Shown here: piece by piece, positions 13,439 to 28,400 of the stretch | Layout: the number at the start of each line of letters is the position of its first letter | Position numbering within the stretch: the stretch's first letter is position 1 | NCBI RefSeq assembly: GCF_047495875.1 | Contig: NC_092466.1 | Coordinates: 10,970,561 to 11,034,560 of the forward strand | Reading direction: 5' to 3' | Origin: Pithys albifrons albifrons | Lineage: Eukaryota; Chordata; Aves; Passeriformes; Thamnophilidae | DNA: 64,000 bases | Program-made: the position numbers and the translations under genes | Notes under the pieces: model-generated | What the model was told of the DNA's origin: nothing | The model's database searches: none | The model's input: only the letters and a program-made list of their open reading frames with translations

Positions 13439-16400
13439 CTGAGGGGAATGGAGGGGAAATGAGACAACTGTGAGACAGTGTGCAAGCTTAGGCCTCTCAA
13501 AAAAAAAAAATCAAAAGAGACATTTTGCTTGTCTTTTCTGGCTGCAGTCATCACAGCCTGTGCATGCACACAGATGCCAGCACGACCCACCCCATACCAC
13601 AGGAAGCATCTCCGCAGTCAGATGCAGATGGTCATATGGTGTCTCAAGCCTCACTGGAGAGCTGGGGGCTGCTGGGCCCCTGAAGCCCTTTAGATACATT
13701 AGCAAGGACCACCTCAGTATCACTTAAGCCTCAGCCAGGGAACATGACTGTGCAGTCGTACCCTGACGGCGCTGCCAGGCACCGATTTGTGTGCACACTG
13801 CCCAGCTAGGCTGGCCTTATACCCATAATAGAAGACATAATGATCTGTTAAATTATTGCTCTTTCATTTCGAAAGGTTTCCTGGCTGCTGGGTGCTGATG
13901 TTCATAAGCACTTCAAGAAAAGCAACATTGATTTTTCCTCAGGTGGAGAATTTCAGGATGCCACATGTCTCTTGTTTGCTCTACCAAACATATTTCCAAG
14001 AGCCGTGGTTTTGCACACATTGCAAGCACAGCCTGCATCAATAACCTGGGGGAAACTATGATTCTAATTAATGACAGTCCCTCTAAAGGTGTCTCTATCA
14101 AGCTTGTATGTAAGGGCAATCTACTAGAAAATATCCCTTGCTTCTCACATGGCATAAGCTGTTGTCATCTGCAAAATATATTGACAATAATGCTTAGCCT
14201 AAATTGTTAAGAGGCTCTGCTGCTGGGCTTGCGAGAACAGCCACATGTTGTACATCCTGTCTGAAGGGCCTTGTGTGTAATGAAATTCTGTACTTGCTTT
14301 TCAGAATAGCCAGGTTTTCGTATTGCACTTGTGATTGTCAACAAATTCAGCCTGTAAAAGAAAACTGTGTATTTCAGATGTAAGGGAGAGGCAGGGAAAA
14401 AGGATCTTGGGTCCTCAAATAATTAAAGATGACTCTGGAAGAGTCTGAAAAACTGGCATTATGAAAATAAGTAATAACATAAGTCAACTTAAGAGTGCTA
14501 GCAATCAGAAGATAATGGTCGTCTGCAACAACACTTCACCCTACAAAATAACACTGTTGTCTAGAAGCTACTCTCCACTCAGAATTTACTAACATAATTA
14601 TACTGCTAAAAACATCAGTTTAGCTCTGTTTGGACACACTTATTTCAAAATAAGAACATTAATAAGGGTAAAATTCCCTTCCCTCAGAAAAAAATCCCAC
14701 AACTTTTCTGGTTCACTATATACAGTGTTTTTAGAAGCAATCCCCAACCTGCAGATGAAAGAAAAAGCAGACCCACCCAAAAGGCAGGCCCCACAGCTGG
14801 TGTGCTTCTCTATCTGCTGGGCTAGAACCAAAGAGCTGAGACTTACAGAAAAATCCACCTTTCCGCAAAAGTCTGGAAGAAGGACTTTGGTGGCCGAAGT
14901 GACTAAGTAACTGCAAAGACTTTGGTCTAGCTCACTGTTTCCTCTTCACTGCTACAACGTGGGAAAAAAGCTGTGGGATAACTGGGGGTGGGAGAGCTGC
15001 AATGGTTGGTCTGGGCAGTGCCTTTTCCTCAGAGACTGAGAATTTCATATACAACAGTAGCCTGTGCCGCTCAGCCTTCTGGGGGAGTTCAGGCCAGCAG
15101 AGGTTAAGAACTGACCCTAACCCTTCTGCCTGGGAGTGGGCTGAACTGAGGCAGAGACAGCAGAAATCCCTGTCAGTGGGTCCAGAAGGATCACCTAGTG
15201 ATAGATTTAAGCTGTACCCAAACTCTGGAGAATGTCTTTGCTTGTCAGTCTTGCTAGGCCACTGAAAACGTGAGGGCTTCATGGGGCTGCAGGGTTTTCC
15301 ATCCAGCCACTGGAACTGGAGACTAAAATCCTGAGGGTCGTCTCTGTGCAGTCTATGACCATTCCCTTCCTCAGCACTTTGCTCATCTCAGCCTGCAGTG
15401 ACACAAGTTTCATGGTTTTCAACCACTTCCTTCACAATGCTGCCTCATAGATATCCCCATAAGGAATGCCATTTCCTTTACTAAGCTTTCATGCCATTTC
15501 TAGTCATGCCCAATTAGATACTCTCCTGTCTGACTTACTCAGCTTTTGAAGACACACAGCTCCTAAGAGAAGCAGGTGCCAGAAAGAGCTCTTAGGAGTC
15601 CAGCATTAAGATACCTAATTCCTGCAGGCCTTCAAGTCTCAAGCAACTATTAATAGCCATGAAAGAAATGCTGTCTTTTGCCCTAGAGACTCTCCACTAG
15701 TTGTTTGTAGCAGAGGGCTTTTGAAACAAGGCAGAGCTGTCATTGCCTGGACACAGACCAGAACTCATGCTCATTGATTGCCTTCAGTTCCTTTCTTAGC
15801 CAATTTTCTAGCAGAGAGAAGCAGTTGCCTAAAACTCAGAGTTCTTCAGATATTGATTTAATCTGCGTTTAGAGCTCTGTCTGCCTGCAGGAACTTAGAG
15901 ATGTTGGATAGTTATAAGGGAGAGCTAGCGATGGAGGGAGTTTGGAGCAGCTCTGCTGTCTGCTCATAGATATTGGAAAAGAGTGGGACAGGACGCAGCA
16001 AGTGAAAGAGACCTACAGAACAATGCTGGTTATAGGCCTTTTGAACAAAATGTTGTGAATTACTAGTGGAAACTCTTCAGGAGAGAAATGAGCCATAGAG
16101 ACCCTCAAAGTGGGCTACAGTCATCCCCCAGCTGTCAGGGAGGAAACAAATGCCCTTTGTTGTGCAGTTCTGTGCTACCAACACATCTGCATCTGGGAAC
16201 AAGCATCATATCAGGAAAGGGTGTCCAGGAGGGATGACTTGTGACAAACAAAAAACCTGAGATGCCTTCTTTAGAGGATCCTTCTTAGAGGTCCTCTCCC
16301 ATTTTGTATGGTTTCACAGAGTAACAAATGGATCATGTTGCCTTACATGATGCTGTCTGATGGAGGAGACCAGCTGGAGCACTCAGAAACTACACAGGGC

Positions 16401-19400
16401 CTCCCTGAGTGGCTGAAACCAGTAGAGAGAACCTGTGTTGGATTCAACTGCCAGATGGCATTGGGACTTTCACCAGACAGTCAAAGGTCACACAAAACAT
16501 GTACCTATAAGACAACCTTGTAACACCCTCAGAATATAGGTGAAGTGTTTTCACTCCGTGGTTATTGCAGCTTTGTATAGCTTAAGTTGATGAGAAAAGC
16601 TGAAAAGTGCTCTTCTCATAAAAAACACAGAAGAAATATTGCCCTTTTCTACTCTCAGTCTGTGAACATTGCAGAGCTCAGACTTTGCTTACAAGACACC
16701 CTTAATATCAGGAATGAGGTAAGTCTACTAATTCCCCTATATCATGGCTCCCAGTTCTTCCAAGGAAACAGCAGTCTCACTGAAGACATTGTCCACTGTC
16801 AGTGGAATTTCTCATGTGAAAGAGAAGCAGAGCCATTCCCACCAGGCAACCCTGTAAGGGACGTCCTGTGCAGTCATACCGACAGACCCTTATTCCAGCT
16901 CAACAGACACCTTGAGTGAGTGCACACCTCACAAGTGCCTTCTGCCAAATCTAAGGGCTTGGAGAATACAACAAATAGCAGAGATTGCCCCTCCAGCCCT
17001 GCAAGGGATACTCACACTACAAGGCCGTGTCAATTGTGCTTTTTCACCCTAAACCAACCCTTTGACTTGATCCTAGCCACCCCATTCCTGCTAGGACACA
17101 AGTGTATCCCAGCGCCATCTAGCCAACGTGCCTTAGAAACACATAGCAGTACCTGAAGAGTGAACCCCAGTGAGGAAGTTACCCCAAAGAACACAAACCT
17201 CTCACCACAGAACCCAACACCAATGGTCACACTGCCGGCTCTGGGCCAGCCTACACCTTGGCTTGGTAAGTTTGCTAAAGGCTTTGTAAACTAAGTGGAT
17301 CATGAAGTTCAGCACTACCCAGAGACGGAGTTTCTATGCCTTTGCTACAAAAACCATAAAGATAGCAAGGGAACTATTGTGGCTTCAACTAGCTTATGTT
17401 TCAGGTTTTGTAGTTCCTTTGAATAAGAAGCAAGAAGTGAAAGCTTAGGGTGAGGGTGCAGTGTAAATCTCTACATAGATCTAATTAGATGAAAAATGGA
17501 GTCTCCATTCAGCTCCGTAACGGGGTCTCACCTACATCCAAGCTGGACCTTACCAAGAGGGAAGAATTTGCAAACAACTCCAAGCAGGAAATCCAGTGAG
17601 TGCTTGGAGGTGTGATGGCTGTGACATGGGTGGAAAGAGAACTAGTGCTAACACAGACTAGCAGCTTTCCTTAAAGGATTTGTTTACATCATTAGTTTAA
17701 GCCACTCTGACTCTGCTTCCTCCCTGCCATACATTGCCATCAGCTCTCTTGCATGGCTGCTGATTCAGTTGAAAACCAAAGTCCCAAAAAGGAAAAGCCT
17801 TAGGACAGACCAACTAATCTTTCTCCCCATCCTAAGTGCCTGCCAGCTCAAGGGAAGTGGTAGGAAGACGCAGCCAAAGACATAGCCAGGTATTCAGGGG
17901 AGGACAGCGCTGCTGCTTTTCGCTGCAGTGCAAACCTAAATCATAAATCCACACTCCAAGCACTCTAGAGAAATAATTTAACTTGGAACAGCCAGTTAGA
18001 GTACATGCTCAGCATCCACACTGATCATGCTCACCTCAGTGGTGAGATTTCATGTAAAACAGAAGATGATGTAGAGGAAACCAGAAACTGAACTGCAGTA
18101 GCAACAAAAATAGTCTGACCTGTAGGGTGACATGTCTGAATTCTGACCTTTTATTACTTAAAGTTAATTCTGTATCTGTCAGATAGAATAATAAAACTAG
18201 ATACTTGCTTCATCAATTGAAACCAACATGCTTTGTGTGTACTGAGGATCCCCAGCATTGATACAAATAAAACTAAATTCCAAGGTGGAATGGTTTACTT
18301 AAAGTAACTGAGTCAATAATACTTGGGGAATAATTAATTATATATAAAAGTATACATTAAAATATGCCATTCAGTGCACTGCACGATTCCTTCTGGCCTC
18401 ATGTGGGTACAGCCCATGAAATTTCAGTGGAAGAAGCTTTGTGACCGTAGATTTTTCCTTTGTAGCAAACACTGGGGTGGATATCTGTGCATGCAGTTCT
18501 GTAAAGTTGGGCCGATGGGAAGCACTGAACATCCTAGTAATAAGTTTCTGAGGTTACGGTTTGTGAATGCCTAATTTTAGGGAATATGAGAATGGTACTC
18601 CAATGCAACTCAACTGAGCGACATCAAATAATCACATCAGTGTTCTGCATTTCTGAAAAAAATATCAGGCCTCAAGTCAGCCCACCTTGGCTCACCTTCC
18701 GGTCACCAGAAATTGCCCTTGGAAGACTGTAGCCTAAAACTGCATGTTGAGATGAGATATGCATTTGCTTCATCCTCTTTAGAAGGGAAAGCTGCAAGGG
18801 AAGACAACATAAACCATAAAGAAATGCTGTAAAGATTCAATTTAGAGGCTTGAGCCTGATGCCCTCTACCTGTGGGGTTCCTTGTCCAGCAGCATAAGGA
18901 CCAGTTGAACTTGGGGTGTCCTTTTACCAAATATCTTAACCCTGACATGATGGTCTTTCCCAGTAGAGACTTAGGAGTCATTCAGACATTTCTGCCCAGT
19001 CCCATAACACAGATGCCTGTCAGTGTAAAGGGCACAGGCAGTTCTTGTCAGTGTGGAAATGCAGCTCCCAACTGCCCAGTCATGTGAGAGTGACCTGAAA
19101 TGGCCAGCTTTGCTTGTCCCTAGGGCCACAATTTCCTCACTGCAGCATGTGGATGAGACTGCTTTTCCAAACCTCTTTCCAGAGAGTTAAGGTAACAGTT
19201 CAATTTTCACCCATCGTCCACCTCACGCCATCCAGAAGACTCATTAGACAGGCAGAAAGCAATGGCATGATATTACTTATGTGGGTTATAACCCATCACA
19301 CATTTAAGAATTTGGCCTTTTAGTTTGTAGTATTTTTTATTTTCTTTCAAAATCATTTTAGCAGAATTTGGAATCTCTGCTTTCACAAACATTGGAAAAG

Positions 19401-22400
19401 CTCCAAGGTTCAGTCCAGGCCTATCTCCAGGTCAGAATTTAGTGAAGAAACCACCTAGAGGACACAGTATTTCCATTTTTACAGATCTAAATGCTGATAA
19501 AACCTTACACCCTCCCCAATGTTACATGAACTTTGATAGAGCTTCTTCAATAGGCACAAAGAAGGTGACAGCTAAACTGCAGATCTTTGCATGCCACTCT
19601 TGCATTACCTGTGCCTGCATTAACCTTGCTAGAGCTGGACTTTTCTTCCCTGGATTTTCAAATGGAAAACAAGGATGCATTTCTGAGGGATTTGCATTCA
19701 AAAAAACCCAAATACGCCAAAACCAGAAGTTACTGAGCTCAGTACCAGGATAAACAAGGTGAACTTCTCTGTAAAATCATGTTTCAAGTCTGAACAGCAG
19801 CAGATAATTTCTGTGTTCTAAATCAGGAGAATAGGAGCACAAATGGGGTTGATTCTGAGAGCAATACAAGTTCATGGCTTTAAAAGAGAAGGAGATGTGC
19901 TGTATCCCTGATTTTGCCAAGAGTATTGAGTCAATCTGGTCTGCAACACCAAGAGAGGGTGGGAATCTCTCATGGTCACCAGTTTAGTGACCATCCTGCT
20001 GAAATCTCCACTTGAAGTAACAACATGGCCAATAAAGGAGTGATTTGGTGTCACCATGAACCAGACAGAAGTTTACGTAGGAGGCACTTACACACATGTA
20101 AGCTACGTCCAAGCAACTCTCTTAGGGACACTTGTTTACAAGTTACTAAGAAGATCACTGAGCTTATGAAGAGAAGAGCTGATATTTGGGTAGATTCTCT
20201 CTATTTAGCAAAGAGAGAGACAGAAGAGCTGGCCTGGCAGCAGCCTTTTCCATATAACTTCACAGTGACAGGAAATGCATGCTGTTTTACGGCGTTGAAT
20301 TTCTAATTCTGGCATTTTGCTTCCCTCAAACAATTTTTGTCCTGTATATAGCTGCACTAAAGCATTATTATCTTTTGAAAGGCTGGTTTGCAGCTTTTTG
20401 TGCAAGAGTCAAGCAGTTTTTTGGCTTTGTAAGGAGTAACATATTATTGTTCCATCACTGGGAAATATCAAGAAATTTCTCTTGAGGGAGAGGGGAGCTG
20501 TGGAGGGAGAGAGGAAGGAAATATAAGTCTGTAGCTTGTTATGGGCTTGATGGAAATGCTCTGCAGTTTTTTTCAGTAGCTGTCTAGCTCTTAGGTAATA
20601 TTTTTGGGCAATGGCCAGCTCAGCCTCACAGAACTGTTTTGATCAATGTTTTTGTAAAGTCTGGGAGGAACTGAATAGATCATATCTCTATGGGTAATGG
20701 AATGAAAACCAAAGATGATGCAGTTAAAGCTGCAGCCCATTTATGTGGCTTTTAAATGCAATCCCTGAGAAGGGGATTTTATCAGCAATTCTTCCCTGGT
20801 TATGTATGGTGAAAGTACAACTGAATGTTGAGAATCCCAGCAAGTACCCAGGGCATCTCCCTTACATAGAAAGATTATATTTTACTTTAACTGTCCCCTC
20901 TCCCCTCCCTCCCACCGCAGTGGTGCTGATAGAGTCAAAAGTGGGCCCAGCAGAGAGGGATAGTTTGCAGAGCAGGGAGGGAATAAGTTGTGTTGTATAA
21001 AAAAAAATTCCTCTTAGTAGAGCAGCAGAACAATCACAAGAAGCCTTGCAATCCTCCTGGTTAAAACCAAAACAAAAGCAACCCACACATCCCCCTGGCA
21101 CCCACAATAGCACAGCAGGCTGGGTCAGGTGAGCACCTCATAGGCAGGCCAGTGATTTGACATGCCAAACAAAGTATTTGGAAATTGCTGGATAGCAGGA
21201 ATCCTGAGCTCAATGTATGCCAGCCAGCAGAGACAAAAGTATTGCTGAATTGCATGATACCTATAACATTATTACGCTGTAGACATTTCCCTGAGGGTAG
21301 AAGAGAATTAATTCTATTGAGAAATATTTTTCCAGCTTCAAAATTACCACTGTTACAGTAAATGCTGAAAAGTCACTGGCAATGCCTCTCTTGATGCTCT
21401 ACTCTGTTAAACCTGCAGTAACTGTCACTGGTTACTCCCTTTGCTTATCCATTCAGGCAAACTAAGCACATGGCACTGTAATTCTAGGTTTGCTGAGCAG
21501 ATGACTGGTCTAAATAGCCTGAAGTCAGTCTCAAAGAACTGCAGTATCAGTATCAAATTATGTTATTCCAATGATTCCAGGATACATCTAAAGCTACCAG
21601 CTGCTTTCTTGGATGGTCCCTTTCAACTGCATCTTCAGCTTAATCCAGTGCACTTGCCATTGTTTCAGCTCCCATATTTGAAGCTGCTGTGGGACACAGT
21701 GTAGGGTGCAGTGTCATCAGGGGCTCCTCAGTTCCCAAAAGTACCAGCTGACATCAGGAAGGAGAAAGCAACTGGTGAAAAGTCATTACTCCTGGTAGCA
21801 TTAAACCTTGAGATTGCATCATGTGAAAAAAACAGCCTCATAAAACCCCTTTGTGCATGCCTGGGGATTTTTAATTTCAAATTTCATTTATGAGTTGTGG
21901 CCAGATTTAGTTTCAACCTATGTCATTCCTGTGTCATATTTGTTCCCATCTATATTCTTAGTTCATCCTAAATTAGCCAATGGCCTAATCTAGACTGTAA
22001 CAGTCAAGGACTCAATTACAACTTCTGTTGCAGTCAGGTCTGGGAACAAATTAATTCCGTTTTGTGGGGTTGATGGGAACTGTGCCCATGAAAACTTGAA
22101 CCCAGAGAAAGCCAGATGGTCCCATCAACTCCCTTGATGGGAGAGAAGAGCAGTGCTGGCAAAGCTGCTTTTGCACTGTTGTGGTGGACTATTATGAGAG
22201 CAAATTTCTTTCTCCATCCTTTAACCTAATCTCACATACTCATTTTTGGTGGGTGGCACATCTGGCTCTCAAACTTATTGTTTCTCTGACTGACAGTTGG
22301 CAGAGGTTGGTGGGTGATTTTCATGACAAAAAGGCTTTTGTTTGGCACTCCTTTCCAGCTAGCAGATGAGAAGCAAAGGCAACAGCAATATTCAATGAAC

Positions 22401-25400
22401 ACAGCACAGCTTTCCAGGGATATTTTCTTTTTGAGCCTTTTCTGTAACAAAAATAGCTTTTCCACTGAAGTCTACACATTTCTGGAGAATTTTTATATGT
22501 ATCTATATATAGAGATACATATGCACTATTGGTGTTACTCCTCTAGAATAAACATAGATATTTTAGCCTATCTGCTGGGAAGATTATTCAGTTTGAGCAG
22601 CTTCCCCAGAAGAATCTCAAAAATTAACTGAACAGATTGAATTCAAGTATCAACCTCAGATTCCCCTAACCAGTCTAAGCAAATTCAGTTTAGGTCTGAA
22701 TCCTATAAATGTGAACCCACTTTCTAATACTGCTCTGAAATACAGAATGACTGCCTGCATCATATAAAACATTATTTCAGTCTTGCAAGAAATATGTTTG
22801 CCCAAGGTCACAAGAATATTCTGGCAGAGGCAAGAATACAAATCTTGATTTCTTGTCTCCCAATCTGCCCCTTAGGCAACTGAAACTAAGCAAGTACCCT
22901 GGGGAAGGAGATATGCAAGCAACACACCAAATTGGAAAGAGGAGGGGAAAGGAATCTGACATTGTGGCAGGACAAATATTCTCTCCCTCGTGGGAACAGT
23001 ATCTCTAAGGCCCCTTCCAGCAGATGCTGGAACTCAAAGAAAAGGCTGATCTTTGTTGTACCTCGGAAGTGCTGGGAGCCCATGGACAAGCTGTAAAACC
23101 AGAGCATCAACTTTTCCCATCCCTTTGCTGATATCCCAGGAGAGTTCATATCTGACATCAATTCCTCCTCTTGCTCCAGTTGATTTTCAAATATATATCA
23201 GCAAATATTTAAGGTGTGCTTTTCCTTTTTAGCCATGGCTTTTCTCTGTGGATTAAAGAAATACCTATGAATAATAGGATAAGAGTGGAAATGAAGAGTC
23301 AGAGAAACAAGTGATTTTCTCCCACACCTCACCTGCTAAATCACTTAAAGACTAACTGTGAAACGAATTTTCAGCATCTTAAAATGCATTAAAAGCAAAG
23401 TTCAGTTCCAGACTTTAGATGCCCAGTGGTGTCCCCTTGGATGTCTCAGCCCACCAACCCCAGCAGCTGGTATCCGCTGATCCAGGTTCACCCACCATCT
23501 CAGCTAGTGGCATCACAGAGACTCCTTGTGCCACCTTCCCTTCACTGCTGTCCCCTGCTGCGATACAGGCTAATGTTAAAGGCGAAGCTGCCTCCCTGAG
23601 AAAGGACAGACAAACAGAATCGGGGCTTCTCATCTCTCACACCCCAGAAATCACACTGTCACCACAGCACACCTCGCTCCGCATCTCTGTGACAACCGAG
23701 CCATCGACCACAGTCCATGAGTGCTACTTTGCAGCAAGGCCCTTGTGTGTTAGGATGCTGACTATCCTACCAGGACAGTCTGGAAGATTTACATTTTTTT
23801 AATCTCCCTCTGAGAAAACCTCCACAAAATAGCCAAACAGCTCCTGTCTGCTGCCTAGAGACTGCTCCTGGGCTTAGCCACTCTCCAGGCTCCTTGGCAC
23901 AGTGCAAACGCAGAACAAAGTCTGTCCTCATGCAAAGAGCTTAGCAGAGGATACACCAACCCACAGCACCACCAAAGCTGCTCACCTCCAGCTGTTGTCA
24001 GTACACTGGCTCATTCAGGTTAGGTGAAAAAAAAGCAAACCCACAAACAAACCATCTGTAAAAGCCTATTGAGATCTTTGGAGAATACCCAGAGCACCTC
24101 CTACATGATATCTGTAAGAAAAAATAGGTTATATTGCATTGGCCTCTGAGGATAAGCCCCCGTAATAAAGCCCAGGCCTGCTTAACTTAGAAGGCATTAA
24201 TACTGACAAGGGTTCAGGGTTCATCAGTCAAGCTAATTTGTTGAACATTACCCTGCTGTTGCTTATCTGGGATAATCTTTCCTGCTGGAGGAGGGCAGCT
24301 GCAGGCTAACATACTTGGTCCCCCTTTGCATGAACTAGTTTTATCTTCTAGCCAGAGCTCCTGCTCTTTTACAGCATTTCTGTTCAAAAGTGACCACAAA
24401 GACGGAAATATATATATTGGTGTACTTTTTCTATTTTGTCATCCGCCAAATAGACAATGAAGGATTATTTCATTACAAATAGTGTAGCTTTGCAGTTTCA
24501 GCAACGGCACCAGAGGGCTTATATCATGATGAGGTGAAACAGAGGGTTTATGAAAAAAATTCGTTTTGGAAACCTTCTGTGAAACTTGTTTTTGATAACA
24601 CTGATTTTGTTTTCTTGGGGGAAAAAGTTGTGTAGGAGATATGCTTAACTCTCTCATCAGGAGCTAAGCAAACCTCTACTCATCATTTTGCATGTGAAAT
24701 TCTCCAGCAAAAGCAACTGCCTGAAACCCTTCAATAACCACAATGTGCAATACTAGAAGGAATCTAAAAATAACCTTTCCCTTGACCAAGACTTCAATGA
24801 AGGCAGAATAAATTGTGAGACCAGAACTCTTTAGCAGGGAACCATCAATGGAATGAAGCAGGGGAAGGGCTGAGGGAGCAAATGTTCACTGGAGCATAAG
24901 GTTACCAATTTGCTGGACATATGTTGTGTTATCCACAGGGCACAGGAGGACTTTTGGATTAAAGGGTGCAAGTCATTGGTTATCACTATAGAATTAAGTT
25001 CTATTCTAAATGTACAGAGTCTAAATATATACCTTTTTCTCCCCAGAGATTTCTTCCCCTAGTCACAGCTCAAAAAAACCCACCAACCACACTGTGTAGT
25101 GTTTCTAAGAAAGAAAATGAAAATAGCTGTTCACACAGACTTTTTTCCCCTTTATTATAATAGATATTTGGGGGCAGGGAGGGACAGAAAAGGGCATGGA
25201 GAAAGTAGAAAGACAGAAAACTGTCTTGGGACATTTTATCCCATGATTTTCAGAGGAAGCCATTGATCACAGATGTGCTTTTACACCACAGCAGCACCTA
25301 ATTATTTTTCAGGACTGTTGCAATACATATATATTGAGGAATCACTGAATAATAGAACCATATGGTAACATTGTCAGAAGGAGAAAATAGGAACCCAGTA

Positions 25401-28400
25401 GGCTGGGGTGAGGGAGAAGGCATTAAAATGTGCTGGCTGTAAATAGAAAACAATTTGTCAAACAAAGAATGAGGAAAAAAAAGGCATGTGAATTGTTGAA
25501 GATAAAGATTTTCTTCACATTCTCTGGAAAAGATTTCAAGAGCCTCATTCTTTCCTTCCCAGCCTTTTTGCTACAGCTGTTCCCAGAACATGTCCCCTGT
25601 GAGACTGGGTACAGTGCTGTCTCAGAACTTCTGGGGGACTGAGGGGGAGCTTGGACAGATGTTTTGCATTAAGGCAAGAGACCTGGATAACATGTAGTTC
25701 TGACTGTGCCATCAGTTATGTAAGGACAAATGCTCCTGTGAGAGCTTCTCCTGGTGTCCCCAAAGGTGCTCAAGTAGCTACAGAAAAACAGGAGGCTCTA
25801 CCATGGAAGCTTTTTGGTTGAGACAGTGTCTGCCTGGACAGTGGTTGTCCAGGCAATCCTGGTGCCTCCAGCTTCACAACCATATGAACACAGACCTGAA
25901 GCACCACACCCTTTCCTGAAGAATCTAAGCCAGGAACCACTGAAGGGTTTAGTACTCACAGGCACATGGAAAGAGCCCCTTAGAGGCCCAAGAACACCCA
26001 CCTTTGCCCAAAGCACCTCAGAGGGAAATAAATGCATAAGTCTGATATGTCCATGATGATGCCAACTCTATTTTACAATCACTCTAGTTACAGTTCAGCC
26101 AGAGCCCAGGACCTTCTCATGCTCCACACCTGCAGCTGGACTGTGAAATATCCCCAAATCTCAAACCCCTATGCAAAGTCCTCAAAATCCTCCTGAATAA
26201 AATATTCACTTAGATAAAAAAGACCTGCCTGAGAAAAACCCATGCACAGTAACGGGCAGAATCATGCTGGAACACTACCACAAATGAGGTCCCTTCCCCT
26301 GACTTCCTACAGCCTTCCTGCAGCATGGACAGGCCAGAGCTCAGCTTCAAATGCAGCCTGGGCTCTAATCTGCCTCACCAGATGGACAAAAACACGCATG
26401 CTAAAAGTGTGTGTGCACAAGGGGTCCTGATCTATGTGGTTATAACACTGGGAGCCAGGATAGGTTTTCAGGATAAACTTACAAGGCAGCACCAAACAGA
26501 GAACAGACACAGAAATGCAAGAGAAGTTTTTTTCCACCACACAGCTTGAGGTGGAATGACTCCACATGCGACTCATCCATGCCACTGAAATCAAGGCATC
26601 AGAAGGTGACTGGGGCTGTGCACAGTGGTAGAAGGAGCCTCTCCTGAACAAAAGGATGCCACTACAGAGATCACAATGTCCCCAGCGTGAGGCTGGGGTA
26701 GCTGTAATTGTGCAAAGTGCTTTTTATTCATTACCCTTAACTGAAGCTGTGTTCTTGATTGAGCCTCTAAAAACAACTTCAGGGCCACTTCTTTCTTGTC
26801 CTCAGCAAGATGCAATTTTCTTTCTCCTCCTGGAGAATACATTTAATCTTCCTGCAAGGGACCAATAAGTTTAATTGGCCCACTGAGCTAATTTTAGATT
26901 CCTGACTTCAGATTCACTTCAAATACGTTTTATGAACCAGGATATAAATGCTAACAATTTTGGGGTCACATTTTTCCAAAGGGTCCAGAAACCCTCACTG
27001 CAACTATGGTCTTCTGCATATAGAAATAACTAAAGTCACAAATAATAATTGTTCATTATCTGCCGAATGTGCAGAGAGCATCAGGTAGCCAGATCTCCTG
27101 AGGGCTTTTACTGTAACTACAGCTGATAGCAGGAACAAAATTGGAAACTGCTTCCCACGCATAGGGCCATAACATCACTGAAGGACTGGAAAGGGAAAGG
27201 AAATATGAAGACCTGTGTTCCCCCCTCCGCCTCCCCCCCCCCCCCAAGAATCTGAAGGAAAGCCAAGAGAACTAACTACCTAGCTTTTGGCAAAGTCAAA
27301 ACCAACTGCTCAGTGTATTCAAAAATAACTACAGATAATGTTAAGATACATTTCAAATAATTGAGAACAAACTCTTCATGCTTATTGCTTTTATTTTGTT
27401 TATCTAGCTATAAAGGCACTAGTCTGGGCACTGATAATCTCCCTGCACTCCAGAAAAATGTCTATTGTTTAGTTTATTCTGCTAAGATTCAGTTTACTGC
27501 TGATAATTAAAGCAATGTAATGTTTCATATTGACCTGTCATTACTTTTGGCCCATGTAAATCCATCTGGCTTGCCTCAGGTGCTGGCTAAGGAAGGTAGT
27601 GACCATGTGTTTGACAGGTCTAGACTCAATTGTCTCTCTCCATCAAAACCAAGACCTACCACTCTTCCAAACTGACATTATCTTTCTGCTTTTGCTTAAC
27701 ATTGCCAGTTTAATATCCCTGCCCCTTCTGAGTTTCTTTAGCAACTAACGTTTTACAGATATATCTTTATGCCAATATGAATTTTAGACTGTTTTCTTCT
27801 TAGAGTTAAAAGTCTATCCAAGCCCAAAGTCAGTGTAGATTCTGCCCAGGTTTTTAATCCTCTGAAATCAATTTGTATTGTCTTTTGTCAACACTGGTTG
27901 TCAGAAACATCTCATATCTGGCTATGATCAGCTTCTAAGTATTGTGTTAATCTTTTTTGCTCAGGGTAGAAGAGACATTTAAGTTTCCAGCCTTACACCA
28001 AAAGCACCCAGCATGCTGCTCAGGGGCCAAGGCATTGCACAGGAAATTTGTTCCCTATGGACATTCCTAGATGTTAGAGTGGATGTTGCATGTGACAGAC
28101 TAAACTCTGTTTTCTTAGTGATTAATAAAAGATTTGCATCTACAACAGGCACCCAACATAACAATAATTATATACCTAAATCCCTAACAAAGCACACCAC
28201 TGAGAAAGACTTCACAGATGCACTTACCAGAAAAAGCTTCAAGTAATAACTGCTTAGGCTACTGTGCTTGTATATCTGAACAGAGATACTGCTTCCAGGC
28301 AAAGAGCTGAGTTTCAGTTTTCATGGCTTGTTTCACCACTGATTACTTATCACTTATTCTTTTATGAGGGAATCACAGCAAGTGCCAACAAAGAAGGTAT

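Noticed and set aside
23419..23802. 127-codon + strand ORF rich in Ser, Thr and Pro with several CpGs
   Set aside because: It is the longest non-repetitive ORF starting at an ATG on the + strand of that region, but I see no domain, no convincing splice context and no family resemblance. Chance remains the simplest explanation.
25335..25370. Possible remnant of a CR1 retrotransposon end (GAATCACTGAATAATAGAA)
   Set aside because: It resembles the AATCATAGAAT-type termini of avian CR1 only loosely over about 25 bp. No body or further repeat units are visible.
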